Shown in pieces: positions 10,458 through 22,437 of a DNA stretch of 64,000 nt. The notes under the pieces were generated by a model. That model was not told the origin of the DNA and searched no databases. It was given only the letters and a program-made list of their open reading frames with translations. The position numbers and the translations under genes were made by a program. The stretch's first letter is position 1, and each line of letters opens with the position of its first letter. The stretch comes from Aureobasidium sp. EXF-3400 (Eukaryota > Ascomycota > Dothideomycetes > Dothideales > Saccotheciaceae), in NCBI GenBank assembly GCA_024195585.1, contig SWBL01000079.1, positions 1 through 64,000 on the forward strand, in the 5' to 3' direction.

Positions 10458-11106
10458 TAGTACATACTTAGCGAAGAGTCAGGCGCCGAATCCGGTCGAA
10501 AGGCTGACGGATGCTTTCATGCTGTGTAAGATAGCCAAAATGGAGCACACAGAACAAACAGTGTACACAGCCCGATTAGGAGAGGGGCATCTGCCTGAAG
10601 ATGAACTCTGTAACCGAACGCGTGATACTGTGCAGTAGAGTCGGCCTTGATTGGTTCTGAGCATGTCGAAATTTGTGAGCGAGCTGCTCTTTGGATGGAA
10701 GAAGGAGTCAGTCGGCGCATTGGGCCGCAAGCCGAGCGCGTGATCCATAGCCGCCTTCCATGTGTGAAGTCTTCAGACAAAGTCGATGGAACTCATTGAG
10801 ACAATCGCTCAAGGACCCTCTACTTTAACACATGTTCTCCAAACAAGTGAAGCAACAGTGAAAGTGAGAGAAAGACTCTCACAGTGAAACAGGGCAACTC
10901 TTTGTTGTGTTGTAGCGGCGGCGTCGGCAAGCCAAGCCGAGTTCGAAGTGACGTGCACCGCTGCTAAGGGCCAATCTCATCCTTTTCGTCCACGACCGAC
11001 ATCTTGCATCCTCGCTCCGCATACCACACACCAAACACCAACGCAACCACCTCGGAGGAAGCGTTTGTCATTTGTTTCGACCTCACACATACCACCACCG
11101 CACACC
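10458..11106. other. intergenic; UBC4 promoter
   Basis: This lies between the end of GCDH and the UBC4 start. The last 120 nt before the UBC4 ATG are C/A-rich with CACC repeats, as in 5' UTRs of strongly expressed fungal genes. No further gene is seen. Confidence 0.4.
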
Positions 11107-11950
<844 letters not shown>

Positions 11951-12431
11951 AAGGTCTAGCAGCGAAGCCCGCACCAGGGCGCAACCAATGGCCGGACGAG
12001 TGCATCAAGGGTTATGTTATTTTCCTTAACGTGCAGAGGCATTATTTCACGACGGATGGATTCTGGGGATGATTTGGGCGTCTTTCATTGTCGAGTCGAG
12101 AGGCGGTAGTCACAGTCCGTTGCTCTCTATCGAGGGCGTCTGCCTGTTACCGCTCGCTCTCTACACGCAAAACGCAAAGACCCACTGCTTCAACACACAT
12201 GCACCACTCGGCTTAGCCTTGCTTTTCTACTGCCAGACACAAACGATGGAGTGTTATGGCGCATCGGTCCAGATAGACTGGTAAAACACAACATACGGAA
12301 ATCCCACATGATAACGAACATATTGCTGTTTCCTCTCGTCTTGTATTGTACGTGTCCATGCAATCTGAAGTCTCGTTCTATAATACATGCATTTTGAATT
12401 TCGATGACTTTGTGACATTGTCCTAAGGACC
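11951..12431. other. convergent 3' intergenic region
   Basis: This lies between the 3' ends of UBC4 and the nucleotidyltransferase gene. Short frames here have no supporting features. Confidence 0.4.
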
Positions 12432-14534
12432 TTACTCCAGAACACGTCTGGAAGAAATGCGCTCATCCACCACATCTCTCAGAAGATCCTCAGTCCTCTC
12501 TCCCCTTCTCCTGCCATAGCTTACCTCTCTTCTCTTCCCATGAACCTGCTCTTCCACCACCTCATCCATCTCCCCCTCCACCTCCTCTACAAACTGCGAA
12601 CCCCACAAATCCACCGGAATCCTCATCTCATCAAAATACCTCTCGCTCTTGCCCACGATATTCTTGATCAGAGCAGTGGCTTCCTTCTTCCTGTTTGGGT
12701 CTTGCATTTCCCAAGCCAGGTCGTCGTAGAGTTTTGCAAAAGTGGCTTGGAGGTCTTTGATGGCGAGGGCGGAGCGACCGAGGTCGTTCCAGGGGTCGGC
12801 GGGGTCTTGGAGGTGGAGCATCCAGGTTCTGTAGGCTCGGGGTTGGGCTATGCGGTTGCGGGCCCAGAAGGCCTGGGTGTATGTTAGTGAGTTGGTCAGA
12901 GAAGCAAAGGACGTGGAAGAGATACATACCGGATCCGTTTTGTTTTCCTCGACTACCGCCGGGTCGAGTTTGGTTTCTTGTCGGATTATGGCGAAAGGCT
13001 CCACGGTTAGAGAAAATCTCTGAGTGTCGAAGGATGCCCAAAAGTTGAGAGTGTGAAGAAAATCGAGTGCGAGAGAACGCTTCTGTCTACCCTTCTGGAG
13101 ATTTTGTTGGTTACCGTGTTTCAAGGCTGCTACACACATCATGAACAGAGTGTACGAGCCAAAGCCACCAAACCAAGGATCTGACATGTTGCGCATGTGA
13201 AGAGCAGTCTTCAGCACCAGGAATATCGGTTTGAGTGTTGGGTACTCGGTGAGGTACTTTTTGGTGGCTTCACGAGAGGCACTTGAGTCTTTTGTGGACA
13301 CAATTTGGACTTTCAGACCTGTGTGGATGTGGACGGCCCTAACGAGGGGGAAGAAAGCGTCGGTGACTTCAACATTGTCAAAGTCTTCGTGTTTGGCTAT
13401 CGAGGCTTGTATGGTGCGGAGGTGGGAGATCATCCTCTGTTTCCGCAAAGCCGCTTGCCCTGTCCCCCAAGCTGCTTTGGCGGCCTTGTCACTGGGATCG
13501 CCTTGATATGGGATATGCTCGTGCGTTGTGTCGGTGATGCGAATGTCAATGTCCGAATTCGGCATGGTGAGGCCAGTGAGCTGAGAGCCAAATGTTTCGG
13601 CTTGCAGAACTGGATCTGCTTGTTGGATCAAGTCAATCAGGGTGTCGGAAAGCTTCGCTCTCGCAGCGGTTTCTGAAGGAGTCATGTCCATCCATTTGGC
13701 GAATGCGTTTATTTCGGTGGCGAGCCACGTGTGGATATAGGGCTTTGGGCAAGAGCTTTTTGGTCGACGAGACCACGTCTCCTGACGTGGATAACTCTTC
13801 AGTCCAGGAATGAGGGGTCGGGCAAAGCCATGGTGATCCATGAAGGATCTAGGTGCCAGATCATCCATGTACGAGAAAGTTCTGACAGCGTTCTGCTCTC
13901 TACCGAGGATAGATAGAACTCGACGCATTACGGAGAAAAAGGCAGCACGATCCGCAAACTTGTAACGTGGCAATGGTCCCAGGGACTCCTCATGCTTTTT
14001 GAGAAATTCAAGCCATTGATGGTATTGAGAGTCATTGTGTACCCGCTTGGGCTTTTCAGCCTCTTCCCTTTCTGCAGCTTCTGCGGCTCTGTTCAGTGAC
14101 CTCAATTGGAAGGCTTTAGCATCATCTGTCGTGTTGTAGACATTTGTGATAATCCTTTTTGATTCTGCCAAAGCGGATTCTTCTCTGTACGCCTGTGCTT
14201 CTGCATTTCTAGTTACCATGCGCCTGATGGGTACTTTGTCGGTCAAGAAAGAAGGACGGGTGACATCAGGATCCGTGTCGGTGATGCATCTACGAATGAC
14301 GGAAGCGCGATTTGAATCTCGATGTGCTTCGAGCGTGGCTGACAGATCCTCGGGCTTGATGTGTTTGTCGAGACGTCTCAAAGCGGCTAGTCGCGTCTTT
14401 TGTCGCGCGACTTCTCTTGCACTGCTAAGTTGATGGTGAACTTGGCCAGAGGAATTTGTCACGGCACGGCGAGAGATGTGGTGTATAGCATGTCGGCTGT
14501 CACGCAGACGTAGTAGGTGCGCTTGGCATAGCAT
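12432..14534 (-). CDS. poly(A) polymerase-like (TRF/Cid1 superfamily) nucleotidyltransferase
   Basis: The gene runs from the ATG at 14534. Exons are 12930-14534 and 12432-12872, giving 681 residues after removal of a 57-nt intron (12873-12929; GTATGT, CTAAC branch, CAG). That intron is a multiple of three and has no stop, so retention would give 700 residues. The N-terminus is basic with few acids, compatible with mitochondrial import. The polymerase-beta-type site GSQLTGLTMPNSDIDIR carries the GS and DxD signature, followed by a PAP-associated helical region (KPIFLVLKTALHMRN...GGFGSYTLFMM). The position where the third catalytic Asp is expected reads GLKVQIV, with Gln. The substrate is unknown; a mitochondrial RNA role is inference. 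Confidence 0.8.
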   Translation of the reverse strand: MLCQAHLLRLRDSRHAIHHISRRAVTNSSGQVHHQLSSAREVARQKTRLAALRRLDKHIKPEDLSATLEAHRDSNRASVIRRCITDTDPDVTRPSFLTDKVPIRRMVTRNAEAQAYREESALAESKRIITNVYNTTDDAKAFQLRSLNRAAEAAEREEAEKPKRVHNDSQYHQWLEFLKKHEESLGPLPRYKFADRAAFFSVMRRVLSILGREQNAVRTFSYMDDLAPRSFMDHHGFARPLIPGLKSYPRQETWSRRPKSSCPKPYIHTWLATEINAFAKWMDMTPSETAARAKLSDTLIDLIQQADPVLQAETFGSQLTGLTMPNSDIDIRITDTTHEHIPYQGDPSDKAAKAAWGTGQAALRKQRMISHLRTIQASIAKHEDFDNVEVTDAFFPLVRAVHIHTGLKVQIVSTKDSSASREATKKYLTEYPTLKPIFLVLKTALHMRNMSDPWFGGFGSYTLFMMCVAALKHGNQQNLQKGRQKRSLALDFLHTLNFWASFDTQRFSLTVEPFAIIRQETKLDPAVVEENKTDPVCISSTSFASLTNSLTYTQAFWARNRIAQPRAYRTWMLHLQDPADPWNDLGRSALAIKDLQATFAKLYDDLAWEMQDPNRKKEATALIKNIVGKSERYFDEMRIPVDLWGSQFVEEVEGEMDEVVEEQVHGKRREVSYGRRRGERTEDLLRDVVDERISSRRVLE

Positions 14535-15175
14535 GAACAGAGTCGTCTTGCGTGCGCGCGGGAGCTGCGTCTATGCCGGTGATTCCTGTAGCGATACGCC
14601 CAGATAATCTCGAAGGTGATTAATGTTTGCCCGCGAGATGGTTTGTTCGCCGTTGGAGTTCGCGATTGTACAGAAACGGCTCGGCCCGCTCTCGCGGTCG
14701 GTGCAACATCGCGACCTCCGGAGATGCCGGCGCCGCCGCCATCATTTACAGCTGCATGTCTCGTGCTCTTGCTTCCACCTATTACCATGTGGTGGACGTC
14801 TTGTTATCAAAGGCTAGCAGTACTTTAGAGTCATCAATGGATCGTCAAAAGCTGTGGTCCTCCCAGGACGATGCAATGTTCAACATATAAAGAAGCTCAT
14901 CCTCAGATCTTGCCGGGTAATTCACATCCGTATGACGATTGAGCTCGGCAGATCAATCGTGGAAACGACTGGGTTGGACCCATGTGCATCAACGACCCAG
15001 TGACGTTGTGATTACTTTGTAAGCCCGATATAAGCTCCTTTCACCGCTATTTGTGTACTCCTCTCTTGCTCCTTACCCCAGACTTGTTGCATACAAGTAC
15101 AAGTACCACACGCAAGGGACCTAAAAGCTAGCTATCTTACCTCACAGCTTCAAGCTCTCAGATTCCAAGGACGCC
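14535..15175. promoter_or_regulatory. bidirectional intergenic promoter region
   Basis: These 641 nt separate the divergent nucleotidyltransferase and GH15 genes. Short plus-strand frames at 14616-14890 have no homology features. No clear TATA element was found. Confidence 0.4.
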
Positions 15176-17398
15176 ATGGCAGAACACATATCCGATCCCA
15201 CTGGTCTGCGGAGAAGTACGGGCTATATGCCAGTGAGTAGCTGCATCTCAGTCCAGTGTATAATGACTGCTGACACAGATTAGATTGAGCAATATGGATT
15301 GATAGGTAATCAGATTCTATGCGATCATCACGGCTCTACTGCTTGATGCTCACGACTTACAGGAAACATGCACACCAGTGCTCTTGTGGTATGTTCTCTT
15401 CAACTCTATGCTCGGCATCAGACGACTGATTATCGAAGGCAATCGACGGAGGAATCGATATGATGTGCTGGTAGGAACACGATCGACTATGATAAATGCC
15501 GTATCACGATCAACTGACATTCTGGCAGGCCTGACTTTGATTCGCCATCTGTCTTCTGCCGCATGCTGGACAAGAACAAGGGCGGTCATTTCAACATTGG
15601 TCCTCCTCCTGGTCTCAAGATCACCACCAAACAACAATATCTACCTAGCAATAACATTCTCCAAACCAGATACCTGCATGACGATGGTGTCTTGACCCTC
15701 ACAGACTTCTTCCCTCGTCCACTCAAGACAGAGAGACTCGGCCCAACCGTTGGCCAAGGTGCTACCGTCGATCCTCGTGGTGAACTCAAGAAGTGGTTGG
15801 TACGCCGAGTAGAATGCATCAGAGGTGCCACCGATGTCAACGTCGAGGTTTTCCCTGCTTTCAACTATGCTCAGGACTCTCACACTACCGAGATTGTCAA
15901 GGCCGATAACGAGGCACAGCGAGTAGTACACTTCCGCTCCGAGAATCTGTCCTTGGAGCTTGTGGCAACGATCGACTGTGGCGATGACGCTCCCTGTCCA
16001 GAGCTTTCGTTCTCAAAGAAGACCTTTGAAGGCACTTCTCTGGGCGAAGGCGTGTCTGCGACTATCAATCTCAAGGAAGGCCAATCAATTTCGTTCGTTT
16101 TGAGAGATCTCGAGGAGAGCAAAAAGGAGTCCATCTCTACTGCCCTTCTTGATCAAGTTCAGCAGGACACTTCCATGTACTGGTTCAACTGGATCTCCAA
16201 GTCAAAGTACAAGGGACGCTGGAGAGAAGTCGTCAGCAGAAGTCTGATGATCTTAAAGATGCTCACCTTCGAGCCCACTGGAGCAATCGTCGCAGCGCCC
16301 ACATTTTCGCTGCCTGAAGACTTTGGAGGCGGCAGAAACTGGGATTACAGATTCTCCTGGGTCAGAGATTCTTCTTTTACCATCTACATCCTCCTCCGTA
16401 TGGGCTTCACTGAAGAAGCAGAAGCGTACATGAATTTCCTCTCCGCCCGCCTCATCGACTCCCGCAAACCCGATGGTGGACTTCCTATCATGTTTTCCAT
16501 CCGCGGCAGCACCGATCTGCCAGAGATTGAACTCTCGCATCTATCCGGCTACCAAGACAGTCGTCCCGTACGCATCGGCAACGGAGCAGCTTTCCACAAG
16601 CAACTAGACATCTACGGAGAAATGATGGATTCCATTTATCTCTACAACAAGTACGGAAAACCAGTGAGCTACGACCTCTGGGTCGCCGTCCGCAAACTCA
16701 CCGATTACGTCTGCGGCATCTGGAAGGAAACCGACATGTCCATCTGGGAGGTCCGTTCTGCACCCATGAACTACACATATTCAAAGATTATGCTCTGGGT
16801 AGCTATCGACCGCGCCCTTCGCCTAGCAGATAAACGCTGTTTCCCCTGCCCCAACAGGATGAAATGGCTGGAAACCCGCGATGCAATCTATGACGATGTC
16901 ATGGAAAAGGGATACAATCACGATATGAAATGCTTCATCCAAAGCTATGAGAGTAATGAAGTTTTGGACTCTGCAGTCCTCATCGCACCTCTGGTCTTCT
17001 TCATTGCACCCAATGACCCTCGCTTCACATCTACCTTGGAGCAAATCCTTCTCGCGCCTGAGAAAGGCGGCTTAACCTCTACTGGCCTAGTATACCGCTA
17101 CAACACTCTCAAATCTGAAGATGGCGTTGGAGGCCGTGAAGGTGCATTCAGCATGTGTACATTTTGGCTGGTGGAGGCACTTACACGTGCTGGTGCCTAT
17201 GACAAAAAGTACCTGATCAAGGCTATCAATATCTTTGAGAACATGTTGAGCTTTTCGAATCATTTGAACATGTTCTCAGAGGAGATTGCTAGGAGTGGTG
17301 AGCAGTTGGGTAACACTCCACAGGCGTTTTCGCATTTGGCGTTGGTTAGTGCTGCGTTCAATCTTGATCGCGTGACTGGAGGGAGTGGTGGTATGTAG
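15176..17398 (+). CDS. intracellular glycoside hydrolase family 15 enzyme (glucoamylase/trehalase-like)
   Basis: Exons are 15176-15232, 15284-15305, 15363-15388, 15439-15470 and 15529-17398 (668 residues). Three micro-exons of 22, 26 and 32 nt rebuild the conserved N-terminus: YMPIEQYGLIGN, MHTSALVAIDGGIDMMCWP and DFDSPSVFCRMLDK. There is no signal peptide, so it should be cytosolic. The N-terminal beta-sandwich is followed by the (alpha/alpha)6 barrel from about residue 250 (WDYRFSWVRDSSF). Likely catalytic acids are the Glu in SIWEVRSAP (acid) and in REGAFSMCTFWLVEA (base). The architecture matches the bacterial-style GH15 group of glucodextranase-like and trehalase-like enzymes rather than secreted glucoamylases with a starch-binding domain. 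Substrate (trehalose or alpha-glucan) cannot be decided here. Confidence 0.87.
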
Positions 17399-17711
17399 AT
17401 GGATGGAGAGAAGCGGTAAGGGTAATTGAGTAATCCGGGTTTCTTTCAATCTTAGTGCAGACAGTCGACGAACGTGAATAAATTTCCGAGTTACAGGAGT
17501 GAAGAGGAATGTAATTGAGACAAATGAACACTGCATAGAATATGAGTAGAAGAGGTAGAGTATTTCGTATTCTTATTTTGTACAAAGTTGGGAAGCAGCC
17601 AGCCATAAAACGCCGTCGAGAGTATCTTACGCTAACCATGCCGAATAAATATCGTGTGTTTTTGTAAACAAGAAGAGAGAAGAGAGAAAATGCAGAAACC
17701 AGAAGATGTGT
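17399..17711. other. convergent 3' intergenic region
   Basis: These 313 nt lie between the GH15 and prohibitin-2 stop codons. Nothing coding is seen. Confidence 0.4.
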
Positions 17712-18776
17712 TTACTTGTTCAGGGATCTGTCGTGGCCGAGGGCGTTGACGTTAAGGCCAAGACCTTGGGTGTCGAGGTAGACCTTGTTGTTGCTCTTCT
17801 CCAAAATGGAGGCGACGTTTCTGGCGTTCTCGAACTCACGCAGCTCAATGTAACTGCGGCTCTTCTTGATGGCGTCACCAATCAGCTCGGCGGAACGGGC
17901 CTCACCCTGAGCGCGGACGATCATGGCTTGCTTCTCCTGGCGGGCCTTGTCGACGACGAAGGCGGCACGCTGGGCTTCTTGTTGGGCGACCTGCTTGGCT
18001 TCGACTGCGGCGGTGAACTCGGGCGAGAAGGCAAGGTGCTGGGAAAGATGTTAGCTGGAGAAAGTCTTGCAAGGAGAGCATTATGGCGTACTGTTAATGA
18101 GACATCGTCGAGCATGATGTTGAATCTGGCAGCACGCTTCACGAGGTGATCGCGGACGAGTCTCGAAACGTTCTCTCTCTGGGTGATCAACTGGGAGGCG
18201 TTGAACTGGGCAACAACACTCTTGAGGACCTCGTTGACGATGCTGGGAAGGACGCGCTCGTCGTAGTCGGTTCCAAGGGTACGGTAGATCTGAGGCAGGG
18301 CATCGACGCGGGGTCTGGACAGGACACGGCAGGTAATGTTGACCATCTGCAAATCCTTGGTACCGGTGAGGGAGGCGACGTTACGAGGCTTCGCGCGGAC
18401 ATCGTAGACGATGGGAGTCTCAACCCAGGGGATCTTCAAGTGGGTTCCTTCGGGGTAGATGTCGCCCTTAACACCGCCGACACGGCTGTACTTGACGGCG
18501 CGGCAACCACCATCGACGTTGAACAGGGCGTTGTTGAAGAGGTAGACACCGCCCAGACCGAGGGCGATGACAGCGATACCACCGAGGGCGCCCTTGGGGT
18601 TGGGTGTAGGGCCGCCGGCTCCGAATCTGTACATTTGCCTCGTCTCAGCTCTCTTGTTCATAAATCTTGAATCACGCTGACGTGGAGTTGGAGGGTATTG
18701 CGCACTGTCTTCCTGATCTCTGGGCTTGTTCCAAGCTCTTCTGAAGGTTCTTCCACATATCCTGAGGGTTCGACAT
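17712..18776 (-). CDS. PHB2: prohibitin-2
   Basis: Exons are 18706-18776, 18092-18626 and 17712-18038, giving 310 residues, the length of yeast Phb2. The first intron is needed because the frame after [17 protein letters not shown] hits a stop; splicing gives SGRQFGAGG. An N-terminal membrane anchor ([17 protein letters not shown], about 38-55) is followed by the SPFH/PHB domain ([19 protein letters not shown], ..[17 protein letters not shown]) and a coiled coil ([20 protein letters not shown], then [18 protein letters not shown]). Prohibitin-2 forms ring complexes with prohibitin-1 in the mitochondrial inner membrane, stabilising new respiratory subunits and cristae. Confidence 0.95.
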
Positions 18777-19395
18777 GGTTGCGACGGTTGGGGCGAGCTG
18801 GATGGTGACGGCGATGTTCAAGTGACTGCTCTAAGCTTGAAGGTCGAAGGCGGCGTTCGATGATGATGCAAGCACGGACCAGTTCACCTTGCAGACGACC
18901 AAAGTCCTTACCTTACACAAGACCGTTACATGTCAAATAATGCAACTCCATATCTTGCATGCTCTGCTATACAGCCTAGTATCATACTCTCCAAGCAGCA
19001 TATACTCGCGTGATATGCACTAATCGTACCAAGCATCACGGCCATACTGTAGCTGAGCTGGCGTCGTCGTTGTCGTGTCAATGGGACGCGATCGACTCGG
19101 CTTTTTCGGCTGCTGCAAAGCACCTACTCCCAGTAAACACAACCAGCCTCTCCGTGATTCCTGCCACCCATCTTTTGTCCTGTATAATACTTTATGATAC
19201 CCCTGAAGGCAAAACTGGTCAGCCAGTTTGTTCTATCTACCCTATTACACGATCATACCACCCCGCCGCCTGGCTCAGCCACATTCTGACGACAGCAAAC
19301 ATTTTGCTAAAGTGCCTGCCTGATAACTTCCAAAAGATATCATACCAACTCTGCCTGTCTCGTGCCTCGCAGCTTGAAAAGTGCTCCTTAATTTC
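18777..19395. promoter_or_regulatory. bidirectional intergenic region, PHB2 / 19396 gene
   Basis: This 619-nt region lies between two divergent starts. An open frame at 19010-19435 overlaps the start of the next gene in another frame and has no recognisable features. Confidence 0.35.
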
Positions 19396-21064
19396 ATGGC
19401 GACTGCAATCGAAGCCAGATCTCTGGCTCTGTTGACTACCATTGCTTCAGATCCTCCGCTCTACCCAAGAAACCCAACTCAGCTCCCACACGCCCCGCTA
19501 ACTCTGTATATCGTGAGAGTTCCTGGTAGCAAAGGTAGGAACCATCTCATCCTGCTGGTTTGTCGCTACTAACCAGAATCAAGATGTCTTTCTGACCCCC
19601 CTGAAACCACGGGAAAAGGTCGTTAGTGCCGAAGACGTCCAGAGCTCCCTATACTTCTTGCATATCGATATTCCGGAAGACCATCTTGTCGAACTACCGG
19701 AAGAGATCTCTGTCCCGGATACTCCTACTCTTTCGACAATCAGCCGCAAACCACTACCTACACCTCCGATTTCTCCTGCGGAGGGATCTCCGAGGCAGAG
19801 AAGTCCAGTGTTCGACACCAAACAACAGCTCGGAGTCCCTCAGCGCAAACCAGTCCGTCAAAGTTTGGACCTTCCGGACATTCCGCCCCGACCACCCATG
19901 CGAAGTCCTCCAAGCCAGCATGATCAATTTCTCATGCATGAACATCCTGATGGAAGACCATCATTCTCCAGGCGACCTCTCAGCAATCAGTTTCTGGATC
20001 CAAGTCTTGTACCAGCCCGGCCTTCCATGAATCCTCGGAGCTCTTATGCTACAGTTGACACGAGCCGATCTTCTTTTGATGCCTCCTCGGCTCCGGCAGA
20101 CGATGAACGCTGCGTCTCACTTACTCTTATTCGTCGAGATCCGTCATCAGGCTTCCAATGGAATGTAGCAAAGATCCGCGATCCGCCCGTCCACGAAGTG
20201 TCATCGGTCATGGGAGACGATGGCTCCATCAAGACCAAAAAGGCTGGAGCACCTTTGTTTCTTGAGATCCACAACCCTGGATATTCCAAATTCTTGCCAT
20301 TCGATCAAACCAGACCTGGCTCTCAAGGTAGTGCTGATATGGCTACGCTCTCTTCGAACTCTTCCGATCATGACAACACGTTCCGCCGAAGACTGTACAT
20401 GGACGGATCAAGGTCTGGTGATCACTCGTATGGACATCGTAAGACTCCTTCTTGGAATGGCGAACAACAAACTCAGCGCTCTTCTGTGCAGTTGAACCGA
20501 CAAAGCTTGCAGGCCGCCCCAAAAGCTCTGGCGGATCGAAGGAGCAAAGGTTACACTTTCCGCAGTCCTTGGGGTGGAAAGTGCGAATTCTCAACCGGCA
20601 CGGCGGGCAGGTCATTGAAGGTGTGTATGATGTGTACAAGGTCTGGTACAGCTCGATGTACTAATGTTCTGCAGTGCAAACACGTCCTCGAGAATCCATC
20701 AAGTGCAGCAACGGAAGTCAGTGAGCTGCGTTTCAACCTTCCAACAGGCAGCACTACTAGGAGTACCGCGTCCACTGATACTGGAGCAAAGAGATCCTCG
20801 ATGATCTCGCGGCCGACCCTTCTCAGGCATTCAACCTCGGATGAACTTACCAATGGTCCCCTTCCTGCCGGCATGGCAAAGTTCTTGGACGAATATGGTA
20901 ATATAGATCTTTCTTTGGGACAAGAGCGTGCTGGAGGCGGATTTCAGGGAAAGCAGGCAAAGCTCGGAAAGCTCATCATTGAGGACGAAGGCGTCAAGAT
21001 GTTGGATTTGATCGTGGCAGCCAACATGGCTCTCTGGTGGAGGGCGTATGAACGAAAGCACTGA
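19396..21064 (+). CDS. unknown protein with Pro/Ser-rich linker
   Basis: Exons are 19396-19534, 19584-20620 and 20675-21064 (521 residues). The second intron (20621-20674) is 54 nt with GTGTGT, a perfect TACTAAT branch box and GCAG; it is in frame and stop-free, so unspliced mRNA would still be read through. Residues 1-75 look folded (LTLYIVRVPGSKDVFLTPLK). A long Pro/Ser-rich linker follows (TISRKPLPTPPISPAEGSP). Residues about 195-275 form a second ordered segment (CVSLTLIRRDPSSGFQWNVAK, GAPLFLEIHNPGYSKF), and the last 100 residues are ordered again, ending LIVAANMALWWRAYERKH. I do not recognise the family; it is probably cytosolic. Confidence 0.72.
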
Positions 21065-21359
21065 GCGCGATGCGCCGTAGGCCATACACACGACCATAAT
21101 GCTTGGAAGTTGGTCTACACAGACTTGTAGGCGCTGCACGATTTTAGAAGAAACAATTCCTCCTTGTTTACCTCCTTCACTCGAGACGCGACCACCATCA
21201 ACCTATTACGCGTCCAGTTCGCGTATACCTTGGCCAAGCATGGTCTCATCATGGAAGGTTGTTCACAACTACAGAAGAGAGAGGCGTTGCTCTAGCTCAA
21301 CCCTCAGTGCCGGCGCAAACTCAACACCTCCTCACGATCGCTTGCAACACTTCGACGAC

Positions 21360-22437
21360 ATGGCAGACATCCAACCCCCTGAGGTTCCTGAGGATGAATA
21401 TGTAGCCCAGCTCGAGGTACAGTCCGAGGATGACCTCTGGGACTTCATGAACCTAGTCCAAGCTGGCGAAGCAGAGAAGTTCCTCGAGACAACTCACCTC
21501 AAGATCATTCTCAACTCATCGAACTTTGGTGATTGGGAGGATGATCTTTGGTAAGTTGCAGCAGTACCCGCTGCGCACTTCAATCTCGCTGACCCTCTCT
21601 TCTCGCAGGTGCATGTTCCTGGCTAACTTCGAGGCTTATTCCCGCAATGTCACCCACCTGAGCATCTACATTGAGGGACCCAACGTCTTCACTCGCAACA
21701 ACTACGTCAAGCCTGAGATCACCGTTCAGGAAGAAGTCCTTCCCGTCCAGGGCAAAGGCAAAGGTCTCGATCATGAGTTGGGCCTTCACTACCCAGCCCC
21801 CGTCCCTGATGGCAACATCGATGAACATCTCGCAAAGAAGCCCAAGTTCACGCGCTCAAGCATGAACTCCACCGCCAATGCTGACTTCATGCCCGCTTCA
21901 CTCAACACACCTCCTGCCCCTCCAAACAACAAGGGCAGCTACTACACCACCAAGAAAGTTCCTTCTCATCTCATCAACCTTCACATCTACGAGAAAGCCA
22001 TCATCCCAGCCTTGATCAACGTCTTCAAGGCCCGCAGTCCTCCTCTGGCCTTCATCACCATCCAAGGACCCATGGAACTCTCCCTTCGCCGCCACATCAT
22101 CAGTTCCATCAACCCTGCCTTCATGTCCAACGCCACTCTCCGCACTGAAGCTGGCTACTCTCCCAACGACGCCGCCTCAGTTGCAGAAGTCCAAACCTGG
22201 GAGGCCAGTCATCCTGAAATGGCACTGTTGAAGCGAGGTATCCAGGACCCTGATGACTTTGGTCAGTGGGACAGACAGGACGAGGGTATGCAGAGTGTTC
22301 ACTGGCACACCTTGGGTGAGTGGATTGTGCCTTCTGGTAAGGGAGCCAGAGGTGTTTGGGGATGGAGAACCCAGGGTCCTGGTGTCAAGGTTTGGAGAGG
22401 TCCTGGTGTTGGTTGGGCTGGTAGAGAGGGTGTTTGA
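21360..22437 (+). CDS. unknown protein (339 aa)
   Basis: Exons are 21360-21550 and 21609-22437; GTAAGT and GCAG ends give the junction DDLWCMFLANF in frame. The N-terminal 60 residues are acidic (PPEVPEDEYVAQLEVQSEDD). Residues about 65-95 look like beta strands (TRNNYVKPEITVQEEVLPVQ follows). A central stretch with helices (SHLINLHIYEKAIIPALINV, SPPLAFITIQGPMELSLRR) precedes a Gly/Trp-rich C-terminus (GARGVWGWRTQGPGVKVW). No signal peptide or membrane span is seen. The pattern suggests a conserved single-domain cytosolic protein, but I cannot name the family. It lies downstream of the 19396 gene on the same strand, with 295 nt between them. Confidence 0.72.

Noticed and set aside
19010..19435. 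141-codon plus-strand frame before the 19396 gene
   Set aside because: It overlaps a better-supported start in another frame and reads like upstream non-coding sequence.
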